Part shown: in pieces, positions 41,165 through 50,251 of the stretch
Layout: each line of letters starts with the position of its first letter
How positions within the stretch are numbered: position 1 is the first letter of the stretch
Assembly: GCA_016868375.1 (NCBI GenBank)
Contig: VGHA01000001.1
Coordinates: 1 to 64,000, forward strand
Source: Betaproteobacteria bacterium
GTDB lineage: Bacteria > Pseudomonadota > Gammaproteobacteria > Burkholderiales > Burkholderiaceae_E
Reading direction: 5' to 3'
DNA: 64,000 nt
Made by a program: the position numbers and the translations under genes
Notes under the pieces: model-generated
What the model was told of the DNA's origin: nothing
Seen by the model: only the letters and a program-made list of their open reading frames with translations
The model's database searches: none

Positions 41165-42469
41165 TCAACCTTTTAACAGCATTGGGAGCCACATCGCCAA
41201 GCCTGGAAACGCCACCAGTATTGCGAGCAGCACCAGGTCAGCGGCAATGAATGGCGCCACCCCGCGATAAATCTCGCGAATCGGAATCTGCGGCGCCAGC
41301 CCGTGCAATACGAAGACGATGATTCCGATGGGCGGGATGATCATGCCCAGTTCAACCACCACCACGTTGATGACGCCCCACCAGACCGGATCGAAACCCA
41401 TGGTTTCGATGACCGGCAACACAAACGGTAGCGTGATCAGCATGGCGGCAATTTCATCGAAGATTGCGCCCAGCAGCAGATACGCGATCAGCAGGCAGGC
41501 GATGATTCCAATCTCGGGCACGGGCAATGCACCGATCAGCTTGACCAGCGCCTCAGGCACACGTGCCAGCGTAATGAAATACGAAAACACCGACGCACCG
41601 ATAATGATGGTGTAGATCATTGCCGTGGCACTTGCGGTTTCACGCAAGCCCTGCCAAACGGCCGCCCAACTCATGCGACGCCGGGCAACCGCGAACACCA
41701 GCGAAAGAATGGCGGCTACCGAAGCCGCCTCGTTCACCGTGAACACACCGCTGTAAAGACCGGCAAAAATTGCCGCCATCAGCCATAGCACCGGAGACGC
41801 CTCGCGCAGCGCACGCCACTTTTCGGCTTTGGCGACAGGATCACTGACCGGCGCAAATTCTGGGCGCAGCCACACGATGAGTCGTATGGCCAGCAGATTC
41901 AGCGCCAAAGCGAGCGCAGCCGGTACCAATGCTGCATAGAACAGATCAAAGATGTAGGTCTTGGTGACCACGCAATACAGGATCATGACGATCGACGGTG
42001 GAATGAGCGCTTTCAACGTGCCACCGGCTGCAATCGTTCCCGCCGAAAACGCGGGTGAATAGCCACGCGCCAGCATTTCGGGCAGCGCAGCTTTCGCAAA
42101 CGTGGCCGCGGTCGCGGTTGACGAGCCGCACACGGCGCCAAACACTGCACAACCGCCCATCGTTGAATAGGCAAGGCCGCCACGTTGATGACCGAACCAG
42201 CAGGAAGCGGCTCGGTAGATGTCGCGCGAAAAACCCGCTGCGCTTGCAAACGTTCCCATCATGAGAAAAAGCGGTACGGTCGCCAGATCGACGCTGGACA
42301 AAAGCCCCGCAGATTCGCCTGCCAGAACGGTGAGTGCAGGCCCCCAGCCCGATTGAAGGGCGTAGCCCACCACGCCCACGACGATCATGGCGATTCCGAT
42401 GGGTACCTGCAGCACGATCAATGCGCACAGTGCCAGCAGGCCGAGCCCGCCGATCGCAAGCGCGCTCAA
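41165..42469 (-). CDS. dctM: TRAP transporter large permease (DctM)
   Basis: A 434-residue polytopic protein starting with TTG at 42469, which overlaps the dctQ stop as TTGA and has GGAG upstream. VPLFLMMGTFASAAGFSRDIYRAASCWFGHQRGGLAYSTMGGCAVFGAVCGSSTATAATFAKAALPEMLARGYSPAFSAGTIAAGGTL is the DctM core. GAIFDEIAAMLITLPFVLPVI carries the acidic residue of the family's late helix. It is the ion-coupled channel for the receptor at 43056. The GST gene begins three bases after its stop. Confidence 0.94.
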   Translation of the reverse strand: MSALAIGGLGLLALCALIVLQVPIGIAMIVVGVVGYALQSGWGPALTVLAGESAGLLSSVDLATVPLFLMMGTFASAAGFSRDIYRAASCWFGHQRGGLAYSTMGGCAVFGAVCGSSTATAATFAKAALPEMLARGYSPAFSAGTIAAGGTLKALIPPSIVMILYCVVTKTYIFDLFYAALVPAALALALNLLAIRLIVWLRPEFAPVSDPVAKAEKWRALREASPVLWLMAAIFAGLYSGVFTVNEAASVAAILSLVFAVARRRMSWAAVWQGLRETASATAMIYTIIIGASVFSYFITLARVPEALVKLIGALPVPEIGIIACLLIAYLLLGAIFDEIAAMLITLPFVLPVIETMGFDPVWWGVINVVVVELGMIIPPIGIIVFVLHGLAPQIPIREIYRGVAPFIAADLVLLAILVAFPGLAMWLPMLLKG

Positions 42470-43041
42470 GCGCCGCTCCGAACCGAGTGCTCGAACCGCC
42501 CCGCCAGGCGCGCAAGCTCAAGCACGACGACAACCAGTTGCACCACGAACGCGATCGCAAAAATTGCGCAGACGCCATACCAAAAGGGCGCGGTCGGTAT
42601 CTTCAGGATCCAGGTGGTTTCGTTGGCCTTGGCGATCTTTCCAGCGAACACCAGAAACTGCCAGCCGAAAGCAGCCATCACCACTGCGGTCAGTAGCGAA
42701 GCCACCGCATCCAGAAGCTTGCCCATGCGCGCGCCCAGAAGATGGGACGCGAGCCTGATCGAGATGTTGCTGCGCTCCATCAAACCCACTGGCAGGCAGC
42801 AGGTGACGGCGAGGGCAACCGTGACCGCCGCAAGGTCGCGCACGCCCTCGATGGGCTGATTGAGCAGCCAGCGTGCCAGGCCGTCAAAGAGGGTCATGAG
42901 CGCCAGGCCCATCAGGCCGGCCAGCCCCAGCGCCGAGAGCCCTCGCGTCGCAAGCAGTCCGAGTTGTTCGAGCCTTTCAAAGGCGCCACGCGCGGCGACA
43001 CCGCTGCCCGACACAGGCTCCGGCGATGGCGCCGCGCTCAT
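42466..43041 (-). CDS. dctQ: TRAP transporter small permease (DctQ)
   Basis: A 191-residue protein with four hydrophobic segments: LATRGLSALGLAGLMGLALMTLFDGL, a mid helix around LAAVTVALAVTCCLPVGL, LLTAVVMAAFGWQFLVF and the final VCAIFAIAFVVQLVVVVLEL. The L-M-T-L-F-D-x-L-A-R-W pattern and the interfacial segment ERSNISIRLASHLL are typical of DctQ. It joins DctM in the membrane. Its gene lies 14 bases after dctP and overlaps dctM. Confidence 0.9.
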   Translation of the reverse strand: MSAAPSPEPVSGSGVAARGAFERLEQLGLLATRGLSALGLAGLMGLALMTLFDGLARWLLNQPIEGVRDLAAVTVALAVTCCLPVGLMERSNISIRLASHLLGARMGKLLDAVASLLTAVVMAAFGWQFLVFAGKIAKANETTWILKIPTAPFWYGVCAIFAIAFVVQLVVVVLELARLAGRFEHSVRSGA

Positions 43042-43055
43042 GCGTACGCTGCCTC

Positions 43056-44072
43056 TCAGCGACCTGCGCGAACGTTTGCGAGTTCGGACCTGACCAGACC
43101 CAGCAACTCTTTATTGCGGGGGCTCTTGGCAACCCACGCGTCGGTAACCGCCTGGAACGCAGGCTGCATCGCATCCAGATCCGACTGCGATGGCATCACG
43201 ACACGACGCTTGGGATCGGCCTGCAACTGCTTGACTACCGAGGCGTTATAGGCGCCGATGCCTTCGTTGAAGCGCGTCGCAGTCCACTCGCCGCTGTACT
43301 TTCGGATCGCGTCCTGCGCGGGCTTGGGCAGCGAGTCAAACTTTTTGCGGTTCATCAGAATCGCCAAAGGCACGATGCCCAACTGCGTGAAGTAGTGAGC
43401 GCTGGTCACGCGCGAGATCCCGAAATCGACCAGCGGTGCGGGATGCGAGGTGGTGCCGTCAATCGTGCCGCGGCTGATCGCCTCAGGCACTTCGGTGACC
43501 GGCATGCCGATCGCCACAGCACCCAGCGCCTTAATCGTTTCGCTCTCGATTGCCCCGGATGTCCGAATCTTCTTGCCCTTGATATCGCTGATCGCGTTGA
43601 TGGCCGAGCGCGAATGCAGACTGTAAGGCGCAGTGCCAAACAGACCGATCGGGAAGAAGTCATCGTAGCCACGAATCTTTCCGGAGTTGACCAACCGCGT
43701 GAAGACCAGCGTGGCCTCGCGAAGGTCGGCGAACACCCCAGGCAGTTCGAATACTTCGTTTTCCTGGAAGCGGCCAGGTGTGTACGAAGCAATGACCCAG
43801 GCAAGATCAGCGACCCCGTCCAACACCATCTGAGCCTGCTGCACCGGGCTGCGGCCCAACGCGCCGTTTGGAAACAGCTCAATTTCAACGGTGCCGGCTG
43901 CGTCCTTGTTCACCGCCTCGGCAAACGGCCGAAACACGCTCTGGAAGGTGGCCTCTTTGTCAGGCGAAAAAATTGCAAACTTCAGCTTGACGGCCTGGGC
44001 CTGAGCGCCCGTGCCCGCAATGGCCATCAAAGCCGCCGCGCAGAGCGCGCGAATCCGTGAACGTGCACGCAT
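43056..44072 (-). CDS. dctP: TRAP transporter DctP-type substrate-binding protein
   Basis: A 338-residue exported receptor. ATG 44072 is chosen because AAGGAG stands before it and the signal MRARSRIRALCAAALMAIAG, cleaved near AQAQA, is then N-terminal. LKFAIFSPDKEATFQSVFRPFAEAVNKDAAGTVEIELFPNGALG and YSLHSRSAINAISDIKGKKIRTSGAIESETIKALGAVAIGMPVTEVPEAISRGTIDG are DctP features. It is the first gene of the leftward unit dctP-dctQ-dctM-gst-fah, divergent from the IclR regulator gene, which probably controls it. Confidence 0.93.
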   Translation of the reverse strand: MRARSRIRALCAAALMAIAGTGAQAQAVKLKFAIFSPDKEATFQSVFRPFAEAVNKDAAGTVEIELFPNGALGRSPVQQAQMVLDGVADLAWVIASYTPGRFQENEVFELPGVFADLREATLVFTRLVNSGKIRGYDDFFPIGLFGTAPYSLHSRSAINAISDIKGKKIRTSGAIESETIKALGAVAIGMPVTEVPEAISRGTIDGTTSHPAPLVDFGISRVTSAHYFTQLGIVPLAILMNRKKFDSLPKPAQDAIRKYSGEWTATRFNEGIGAYNASVVKQLQADPKRRVVMPSQSDLDAMQPAFQAVTDAWVAKSPRNKELLGLVRSELANVRAGR

Positions 44073-44133
44073 CGATGTCTCCTTGGTAGGTGTTGTGCGA
44101 GTCAATGTAGTCGATCTCGCAGAATTGTCAATA

Positions 44134-44155
44134 TTCAAGAAACGCGTTCAGTGAA
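44134..44155. promoter_or_regulatory. imperfect palindrome, candidate IclR operator
   Basis: TTCAAGAAACG-CGTTCAGTGAA is a 22-base inverted repeat with 8 of 11 paired positions matching, centred on AACGCGTT. It lies midway in the 161-base gap between dctP and iclR, 62 bases before the dctP start and 78 before the iclR start. The spacing suits a regulator controlling both directions. Confidence 0.35.
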
Positions 44156-44233
44156 ACGAGCCATCACACCAATTCGCTTGATGCAAATGTCACTATTTGA
44201 GATATTGCACCTCATGAAGCCTCAATCACGACC

Positions 44234-45043
44234 ATGAGCAGCCTGGGCTCCTCGCTGTCGATCCTGGGCCTATTCGGCCCGGAACGTTCAGCGATTACCG
44301 CCGAAGCGATTACCGAGTCCCTCGGTTTCACGCGGCCGACCGGCTACCGCTATATCCGCGAACTCGTCGCTGGCGGGTTGCTGGTGCGACTCGCTCCGGG
44401 CACGTACGCGCTGGGGCCCCGCATCATTGAACTCGACTGGCAGATTCGACAGAGCGATCCCCTGCTGCGCGCGGGCCTGCCCGTGATACAGGAGTTGTCG
44501 TCGGCAACCGGATTCGAGGTCAACCTGATCGGCCGCTACGGCGACCACATCGTGACCACCCATCAGCAGCATGGCCTCGAGCGCTTGCCGCTCAGCTTTG
44601 GACGCGGCCGGCCTATGCCGCTATTTCGAGGCGCGGGATCCAGGATCATCGTGGCGCATTTCCCCCGGGCGCGGCTGCGCAAGCTGTACGAAAGTCATCG
44701 CGAAGAGGCCAGGCAGGCGAATTTGGGCACTCAGTGGGAAACGGTGCGGCAGACGCTCAACACAGTACGCAAACAGGGCTTTGCCGTCTCCTATGGTGAG
44801 CTTGACCCGGGTTATGTGGGTGTCGCAGCGCCGGTTTTTGCGGCCGACGGCGACGTGCTGGGCAGCGTCATCGCGGCGCTCTCGCGTCAGCGTCTGGCTG
44901 TCACGGATCTTGACCGGCTGACCCACCGGATTCGGACTGCAGGTCAGACCATCAGTGTGCGACTGGCCGAGCTCGATCTTCGCGACCAGCCCTCCTCCGA
45001 AGCCTCGCCCCACCGTGCCCCGCTGGAAAGGCGACGCGCATGA
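44234..45043 (+). CDS. IclR-family transcriptional regulator
   Basis: A 269-residue regulator. AITAEAITESLGFTRPTGYRYIRELVAGGLLVRLAPGTYALGPRIIELDWQI is the N-terminal winged helix-turn-helix and linker. LPVIQELSSATGFEVNLIGRYGDHIVTTHQQ and the later GFAVSYGELDPGYVGVAAPVFAADGDVLGSVIAAL form the effector-binding domain. It overlaps the downstream hydroxylase gene as ATGA and stands divergent from dctP. It most likely senses an aromatic or organic acid and governs both arms. It is the only classical transcription factor recognised in the window. Confidence 0.93.
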   Translation: MSSLGSSLSILGLFGPERSAITAEAITESLGFTRPTGYRYIRELVAGGLLVRLAPGTYALGPRIIELDWQIRQSDPLLRAGLPVIQELSSATGFEVNLIGRYGDHIVTTHQQHGLERLPLSFGRGRPMPLFRGAGSRIIVAHFPRARLRKLYESHREEARQANLGTQWETVRQTLNTVRKQGFAVSYGELDPGYVGVAAPVFAADGDVLGSVIAALSRQRLAVTDLDRLTHRIRTAGQTISVRLAELDLRDQPSSEASPHRAPLERRRA

Positions 45044-46566
45044 GACAGGCTCGCATTCATGATGTCGCGATCATCGGCCTGGGCCCCACTGGCGCCACGC
45101 TGGCCAACCTGCTGGGCGCGATGGGCATTGACACCCTGGTCGTTGACCGCGAGCCCGGTCTGCTGAATCTGCCCCGTGCCGTTCATTTTGACGGCGAGGT
45201 GATGCGGCTGTTCCAGAACATGGGCCTTGCCGAATCGCTCGCACCGCATCTGCGACCGTCGTCGGGTATGCAGTACCTGAACTCGCAAGGCATGTTGATG
45301 CTCGAGCGTAAACCCGCTGCGGTCAGCGGTCCCCAGGGATGGGCTACCAACTACCTATTTCACCAGCCCGATCTTGAAGGAACGCTTCGTCAGGCCATTC
45401 AGCGCTTCCCCTCGGTATGCGTGCGCGAGGGGGTCGAAGCCGTTTCGCTCCAGACCACGCCCCAGTGGGTTGACCTGCAGCTCAAGCCAATCACCGATGC
45501 TGGGCGCGCGGAATCCGTACAGGCGCGTTGGGTGGTGGGCTGCGACGGCGCCCGCTCAATTGTTCGCGAAGCCATAGGCGGACCCATGATTGATCTGGGG
45601 CTGCATCAGGACTGGCTGGTCGTGGACGTTGAACTGCTGGAAGACGTCGAACTGCCGCAAGCCACGGTGCAGTACTGCGATCCCGCGCGCCCCACTACCT
45701 TCGTGAACGTCACCGGTCGTCGTCGTCGCTGGGAAATCATGGTCATGCCGGACGATGACCCTCATGCGCTCCTTGAGCCCACGACCTTGTGGCAGCTGCT
45801 GTCGCGCTGGATCCGTCCGACGCAGGCGCGGCTGGTGCGATCCGCGCTGTACACCTTTCACTCGCTCATTGCATCCAGGTGGCGGCGCGGGCGGCTGCTT
45901 CTTGCGGGCGATAGCGCGCATCAGACCCCGCCCTTCCTCGGGCAGGGCATGTGCGCGGGGCTGCGCGACGCGGCCAATCTGGGCTGGAAGCTTGCGGCTG
46001 TCGTACAAGGTCATGCGGACCCGCAGCTCCTTGACAGTTATGAATCCGAGCGGCTTCCCCATGTGCACCAGTTCATCGATACGGCCATTCGTCTGGGCGA
46101 AATCATTCAGACGACCGATCCCGATGTAGCAGCCGAGCGCGATCTTAGATTCGCGCGTGAGGGAACCACCGAGATCGTCAATCTTTCACCGTCACTCGGA
46201 CCCGGGGTTCATCTTGGCACGGCACCTGCTGGCACGCTGCCACCGCAGCCCCGGCTATCGGATGGCCGGCGACTGGATGACGCCCTGCCCGCCAACCGGT
46301 TCGCGCTGCTGACAGCCGACCCGGCCAGCGTTCAGGCCTCGCCCGTTGCACGACAGACGCTGGAACGCCTTGACGCAACTCTGCTTCACGACGACGCGCT
46401 TGCGCCATGGTTTGAATCACTTGACGCGCGTCATGTGCTCCTGCGCCCCGACCGCTACCTGGCCGCAGTGTCTGACACCGTTACCGCCATCGCCAACTGG
46501 CCCATCGACCATTGGCATGTTGCGGGAACCTCCCAAGCCAATTCAAGCGGGCAGACGCCTGACTGA
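45040..46566 (+). CDS. FAD-dependent hydroxylase, MhpA/PheA-like
   Basis: A 508-residue class A flavoprotein hydroxylase. HDVAIIGLGPTGATLANLLGAMGIDTLVVDREPG is the FAD fold, WVVGCDGARSIVREAIGGPMIDLG the DG motif and RRGRLLLAGDSAHQTPPFLGQGMCAGLRDAANLGWKL the GD motif with the Pro-Pro-Phe signature of 3-(3-hydroxyphenyl)propionate hydroxylase types. A C-terminal thioredoxin-like domain follows (RRLDDALPANRFALLTADP...), as in that family. It ortho-hydroxylates a phenolic acid. It is expected to act on the compound sensed by the upstream IclR. Confidence 0.93.
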   Translation: MRQARIHDVAIIGLGPTGATLANLLGAMGIDTLVVDREPGLLNLPRAVHFDGEVMRLFQNMGLAESLAPHLRPSSGMQYLNSQGMLMLERKPAAVSGPQGWATNYLFHQPDLEGTLRQAIQRFPSVCVREGVEAVSLQTTPQWVDLQLKPITDAGRAESVQARWVVGCDGARSIVREAIGGPMIDLGLHQDWLVVDVELLEDVELPQATVQYCDPARPTTFVNVTGRRRRWEIMVMPDDDPHALLEPTTLWQLLSRWIRPTQARLVRSALYTFHSLIASRWRRGRLLLAGDSAHQTPPFLGQGMCAGLRDAANLGWKLAAVVQGHADPQLLDSYESERLPHVHQFIDTAIRLGEIIQTTDPDVAAERDLRFAREGTTEIVNLSPSLGPGVHLGTAPAGTLPPQPRLSDGRRLDDALPANRFALLTADPASVQASPVARQTLERLDATLLHDDALAPWFESLDARHVLLRPDRYLAAVSDTVTAIANWPIDHWHVAGTSQANSSGQTPD

Positions 46567-46582
46567 TTACCCGGAGACGACC

Positions 46583-47431
46583 ATGAACCGCCAGCCTTTG
46601 AACCCGATCACCGCGCAGGACCGCGCTGACTTTGATCGTGACGGCGTCGTGTGCCTGCGCCAGATGTTCGACCGCGACTGGATCGAGCGAATGACAGCAG
46701 CCGTTGACCGCGTCATGAACACCAACCATCCGATGGCAAGACCTCGTGAGGTCACGCAAGCCCTGGGCGGCACCAGTGGCCGTTATCACATCAATTCCTT
46801 CGTCTGGCACTGGGACGCAGACTTTCGCGCGTGGGCGCTCGAGTCACCGAATGGCGAGATCGCCGCCTCGCTGATGGGTGTTGATCAGGTGCGGATGTTT
46901 TATGACCAGGTGTTCGTGAAAGAGCCCAAGACCTCGGAGATGACCGACTGGCACCACGATCTTCCGTTTTGGCCCATGCGCGGCAATCAGATTCTGTCGA
47001 TCTGGGTTGCGCTGACCGATGTGGGCCCTGACAACAGTTCGCTTGAGTACATCGGCGGCTCGCACCGCTGGAACAAGTTCTATCGTGCTGCAATTCCTGA
47101 CAAAGACCCGCGCTTCAAATCTGAGCTGGAAGAGTGTCCGAACTTCAGCCTGCTGCGCAACGACCCGCAGTATCGCTTTCTTTCCTGGACGATGAAGGCG
47201 GGCGACTGCCTGGTGCATCACCCCTTGACCGTGCACGGCTCCGAGGGAAATTTCTCGCCCAGCCGCCGACGGATCGCGATTTCAAATCGCTATTTCGGCC
47301 CCGACGCGATATGGGACCCACGCCCAGCGACCATGCGGGTTACCGGCGATCCCGTGATCGAGTCGGGCAAGTATCCTGCCCATGACCAGGCGTTTCCGAT
47401 TGCGTGGCAGCGTCAGGGCGCTGCGGCCTGA
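46583..47431 (+). CDS. phytanoyl-CoA dioxygenase-family (PhyH) 2-oxoglutarate/Fe(II) oxygenase
   Basis: A 282-residue protein; ATG 46583 with GGAGA upstream replaces the track's 46346 start. FDRDGVVCLRQMFDRDWIERMTAAVDRV is the PhyH opening, MTDWHHDLPFW the H-x-D iron ligand pair, CLVHHPLTVHGSEGNFSPSRRRIAISNRYFG the second His with the Arg that binds 2-oxoglutarate. It inserts oxygen into an unactivated carbon of a small acid or its CoA or carnitine-like ester. It follows the MhpA-like gene by 16 bases. It ends 2 bases from the convergent otnI gene. Confidence 0.92.
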   Translation: MNRQPLNPITAQDRADFDRDGVVCLRQMFDRDWIERMTAAVDRVMNTNHPMARPREVTQALGGTSGRYHINSFVWHWDADFRAWALESPNGEIAASLMGVDQVRMFYDQVFVKEPKTSEMTDWHHDLPFWPMRGNQILSIWVALTDVGPDNSSLEYIGGSHRWNKFYRAAIPDKDPRFKSELEECPNFSLLRNDPQYRFLSWTMKAGDCLVHHPLTVHGSEGNFSPSRRRIAISNRYFGPDAIWDPRPATMRVTGDPVIESGKYPAHDQAFPIAWQRQGAAA

Positions 47432-47433
47432 AG

Positions 47434-48249
47434 TCAACGAATGGCGCAGCCTGCGCGCCAGCCTAAGCCCGCGCGCGTGCCATCCGGCACCGCGCCACGG
47501 GCGGGGCGATACTCGCAGCCCACCCAGCCCTGCCACCCACACTGGGCAGCGACCTCATCGATCACCGCGAGCAGGTACGCATAGTTTAGTTCGCCAATAT
47601 CGGGCTCATGGCGTTCGGGCACACCGGCAATCTGAAAATGTGCGACTCGGCCAGTTGGCAACCAGCGGCGGATTTTCATCGCCACGTCGCCTTCGACAAT
47701 CTGACAGTGGTACAGATCCATCTGAACGGCCACATTGTCTTCGCCGATCTCGGTGACGAGCGCATGCGCGTCATCCTGTCGACTGACCAGATACTTAGGA
47801 TTGTCGCGGGCATTCAGCGGCTCGATCAGCAGCGTGACGCCGTACGATCTTGCACGCCGTGCTGCCTTGCGTAAATTTGCCACATAGGTTGAGCGAAGCG
47901 TATCGGCTGCGACCTGCTCAGGCATGATGCCCGCCATCACATGGACCCGCGGACACCGAAGTGCCTGCGCGTAGGCCAGCGCCTTATCGATGCCGGCATC
48001 AAACTCGGCCTGTCGGCCTGGCAGACAGGCGAGCCCCTTCTCGCCGTTTGCCCAGTTGCCCGGTGGCGCATTGAACAGAACCTGTTGCAGGTTGTGCCGG
48101 CTGAGCTGCGCGGCCAGCAGCTCTGGCGCGTGGTCGTACGGAAACAGGCACTCGACCCCTTCAAACCCGTCGGCGGCAGCCGCTCCGAAACGTTCAAGAA
48201 ACGGCAGCTCTTGGTAGAGCATCGACAGGTTTGCTGCAAAACGTGGCAT
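47434..48249 (-). CDS. otnI: 2-oxo-tetronate isomerase / hydroxypyruvate isomerase-like
   Basis: A 271-residue TIM-barrel protein behind GGAG. MPRFAANLSMLYQELPFLERFGAAAADGFEGVECLFPYD is the Hyi/OtnI signature. LLIEPLNARDNPKYLV has the metal Glu, VAVQMDLYHCQIVEGD the Asp, and GWVGCEYRPAR the late Glu. It is adjacent to otnC and otnK, so the 2-oxo-tetronate isomerase role is better supported than hydroxypyruvate isomerisation. It converts 2-oxo- to 3-oxo-tetronate in the cytoplasm. Confidence 0.92.
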   Translation of the reverse strand: MPRFAANLSMLYQELPFLERFGAAAADGFEGVECLFPYDHAPELLAAQLSRHNLQQVLFNAPPGNWANGEKGLACLPGRQAEFDAGIDKALAYAQALRCPRVHVMAGIMPEQVAADTLRSTYVANLRKAARRARSYGVTLLIEPLNARDNPKYLVSRQDDAHALVTEIGEDNVAVQMDLYHCQIVEGDVAMKIRRWLPTGRVAHFQIAGVPERHEPDIGELNYAYLLAVIDEVAAQCGWQGWVGCEYRPARGAVPDGTRAGLGWRAGCAIR

Positions 48250-48258
48250 GGCCGGCTC

Positions 48259-48930
48259 CTACCATCGGGCGCCAAAGCTGTGGCGTAACTCATCAATATC
48301 AGGTTCGCTCAGCGCCGGAACCGCATCGCCCACAAGATTCACCAGGCGCGCAGTTTCCTCAAGCTCTTCAAGCACCGCCATCGCGTGCGAAGGGCTCTGA
48401 TGCCAAACAGTGGGCCCCAGCCTCGCCAGCATCACCGCGCGAATCGGTTGTCCGCGCGAACCATAGCGCATGATGGTGTCCGACACCTGCTCGGCGACAC
48501 GCGGATCGCCAGGCCGGTGATACGGGATGACAGGTACCCTGCCCACCTTCATGACAAAGTAAGGCGTGATCGGCGCCAACAACTCGTCCGAAACTGGCTT
48601 CAAGGTGAGCGCAACACAATGGGTGCTGTGCGTGTGAATCACGCAGCTCGTGGCGGCATCGAACGCCGAGGCTGAATCCACGATCGTCCGATGAAGCAAG
48701 GCGGTCTTACTCGCCCGTTCGCCAGCGACCTGCCGCCCCTGGGAATCAAGCAGCGCCAAAGAGTCAGGCTCAAGAAAGCCAAGACAGGCATCGGTGGGCG
48801 TAATCAACATCTGGCCGTCGGAGAGCCGAACGCTGATGTTGCCCGCAGTTGCATGCACATAGCCGCGGTCAAAGAGGCTGCGCCCTACTCTGCAGATTTC
48901 GTCGCGGGCCTGTGATTCAGTCAGCATCAT
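48259..48930 (-). CDS. otnC: 3-oxo-tetronate 4-phosphate decarboxylase (class II aldolase fold)
   Basis: A 223-residue protein starting MMLTESQARDEICRVGRSL at ATG 48930, which overlaps the kinase gene end; the track's 49008 start runs back through otnK. YVHATAGNISVRLSDGQMLITPTDACLGFLEPDSL is the N-terminal fold, SCVIHTHSTHCVALTL the zinc His pair and AVMLARLGPTVWHQSP the third metal region, in which the usual HG is replaced by LG. The decarboxylation yields dihydroxyacetone phosphate. The order otnK-otnC-otnI is a standard set. Confidence 0.9.
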   Translation of the reverse strand: MMLTESQARDEICRVGRSLFDRGYVHATAGNISVRLSDGQMLITPTDACLGFLEPDSLALLDSQGRQVAGERASKTALLHRTIVDSASAFDAATSCVIHTHSTHCVALTLKPVSDELLAPITPYFVMKVGRVPVIPYHRPGDPRVAEQVSDTIMRYGSRGQPIRAVMLARLGPTVWHQSPSHAMAVLEELEETARLVNLVGDAVPALSEPDIDELRHSFGARW

Positions 48931-50239
48931 GCATGAAGCCTGCTGGTTCAGCGCGCGACTGCGCGTCAAGCACCGCGAAGGCGCGGCTGAAAAAATCCTC
49001 GCCACCAAAGTTACCCGACTTCAGACACAGGTGAAGACCCTGGCTGCGCCCCGCCACCGGCTCTGCGTGACACCAGGGGACACCGACATCAATCTGGGGG
49101 CCAATTCGAAGCTCCTGCAGCGCGAGCGCCTGAACGCAAGCGCCTGAGGTTTCGCCTCCCGCCACGATGAGGCGCCCGACCCCGCTTTCAACCAGCGCCA
49201 CCGCAATGCGCGCCAGCGCCTGCTCAATCATCGCACCGGCAGCGTTGGTTCCAAGTCGGGCCTGGGTAGCTGCAACCTGATCCGCCGTGGCAGTGGAATA
49301 GACGAGGACCGGACCGGATGAGAGCGCGGCCACGCTGCGGTCAATGATTTTTATGAGCACTGAATCGCCATCCGCAGCGATCGCGATCGGATCGATTGCA
49401 AAAGCACGCCCCCCAAGGCGCTGAAAGTGTGCGACCTGTTTCTGCGTGGCGACGGAGCAGCTTCCGGACACGATTGCCGCAGCGCCCGAAGCTCGCGGAA
49501 GCACCGCAGCCTGTTCAGACGCGGCAATACCAAAATTGGCAGGCAGCGCGATGGCCAGCCCCGAGCCCGAGGTGAGTAGCGGTGCACCACGAAGCGCCGG
49601 TCCGGCACGCATCAGATCGTCGTTTGAAACCGCATCCAATACCGCAAGCCCGAAACCTTCTTCCCTCAGGGACGCCATTCGGGCTCGTATCGAATCAGCG
49701 CCCTGCGCAACGCATCGATAGTCAATCAGACCGACGCGACGCCGACATTGCGCCTGAAGCACCCGCACAAGATTCGAATCGGTCATAGGCGTCAGCGGAT
49801 GGTCACGCATGCTGCTGTCGCTCAACAGCTGGTCGCCGACAAACAGGTGGCCTCGGAAGACGGTTCGCCCATTATCGGGAAACGCGGGGGTTGCAATGAC
49901 CAAGTCACAGCCGAGCTCATCCATCAGCGCTTCAGTGACGGGGCCGATGTTGCCGCGCGGCGTACTGTCAAAGGTGGAGCAAATCTTGAAAACGATCTGC
50001 CGGGCGCCAGCTGCCCTTAACCAGCGCAATGCGTGCAGCGATTGCGCAACGGCCTGTTCTGGCTCGATCGTTCTGGACTTCAGGGCTACAACCACTGCGT
50101 CGATGTTCTCGGAGGGCGGGCGTTGCGGCACGCCAATCGTCTGAACAACGCGCATGCCACCCCGCACCAGGGTATTGGCGAGGTCGGTTGCGCCGGTGAA
50201 GTCATCGGCAATACAGCCCAGCAGCACCCCAGCCACCAC
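48917..50239 (-). CDS. otnK: 3-oxo-tetronate kinase (four-carbon acid sugar kinase, DUF1537)
   Basis: A 440-residue kinase starting at GTG 50239 after AAGGAT. LLGCIADDFTGATDLANTLVRGGMRVVQT is the family N-terminus, VVVALKSRTIEPEQAV and FKICSTFDSTPRGNIGPVTEAL the conserved substrate region, and IVAGGETSGACVQALAL the ATP-binding GGETSG motif. It phosphorylates 3-oxo-tetronate at O4, feeding OtnC. Sequence overlap with otnC suggests coupled translation. No sugar-acid dehydrogenase of the LtnD type is adjacent. Confidence 0.95.
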   Translation of the reverse strand: MVAGVLLGCIADDFTGATDLANTLVRGGMRVVQTIGVPQRPPSENIDAVVVALKSRTIEPEQAVAQSLHALRWLRAAGARQIVFKICSTFDSTPRGNIGPVTEALMDELGCDLVIATPAFPDNGRTVFRGHLFVGDQLLSDSSMRDHPLTPMTDSNLVRVLQAQCRRRVGLIDYRCVAQGADSIRARMASLREEGFGLAVLDAVSNDDLMRAGPALRGAPLLTSGSGLAIALPANFGIAASEQAAVLPRASGAAAIVSGSCSVATQKQVAHFQRLGGRAFAIDPIAIAADGDSVLIKIIDRSVAALSSGPVLVYSTATADQVAATQARLGTNAAGAMIEQALARIAVALVESGVGRLIVAGGETSGACVQALALQELRIGPQIDVGVPWCHAEPVAGRSQGLHLCLKSGNFGGEDFFSRAFAVLDAQSRAEPAGFMHDAD

Positions 50240-50251
50240 GTTGACGCATCC

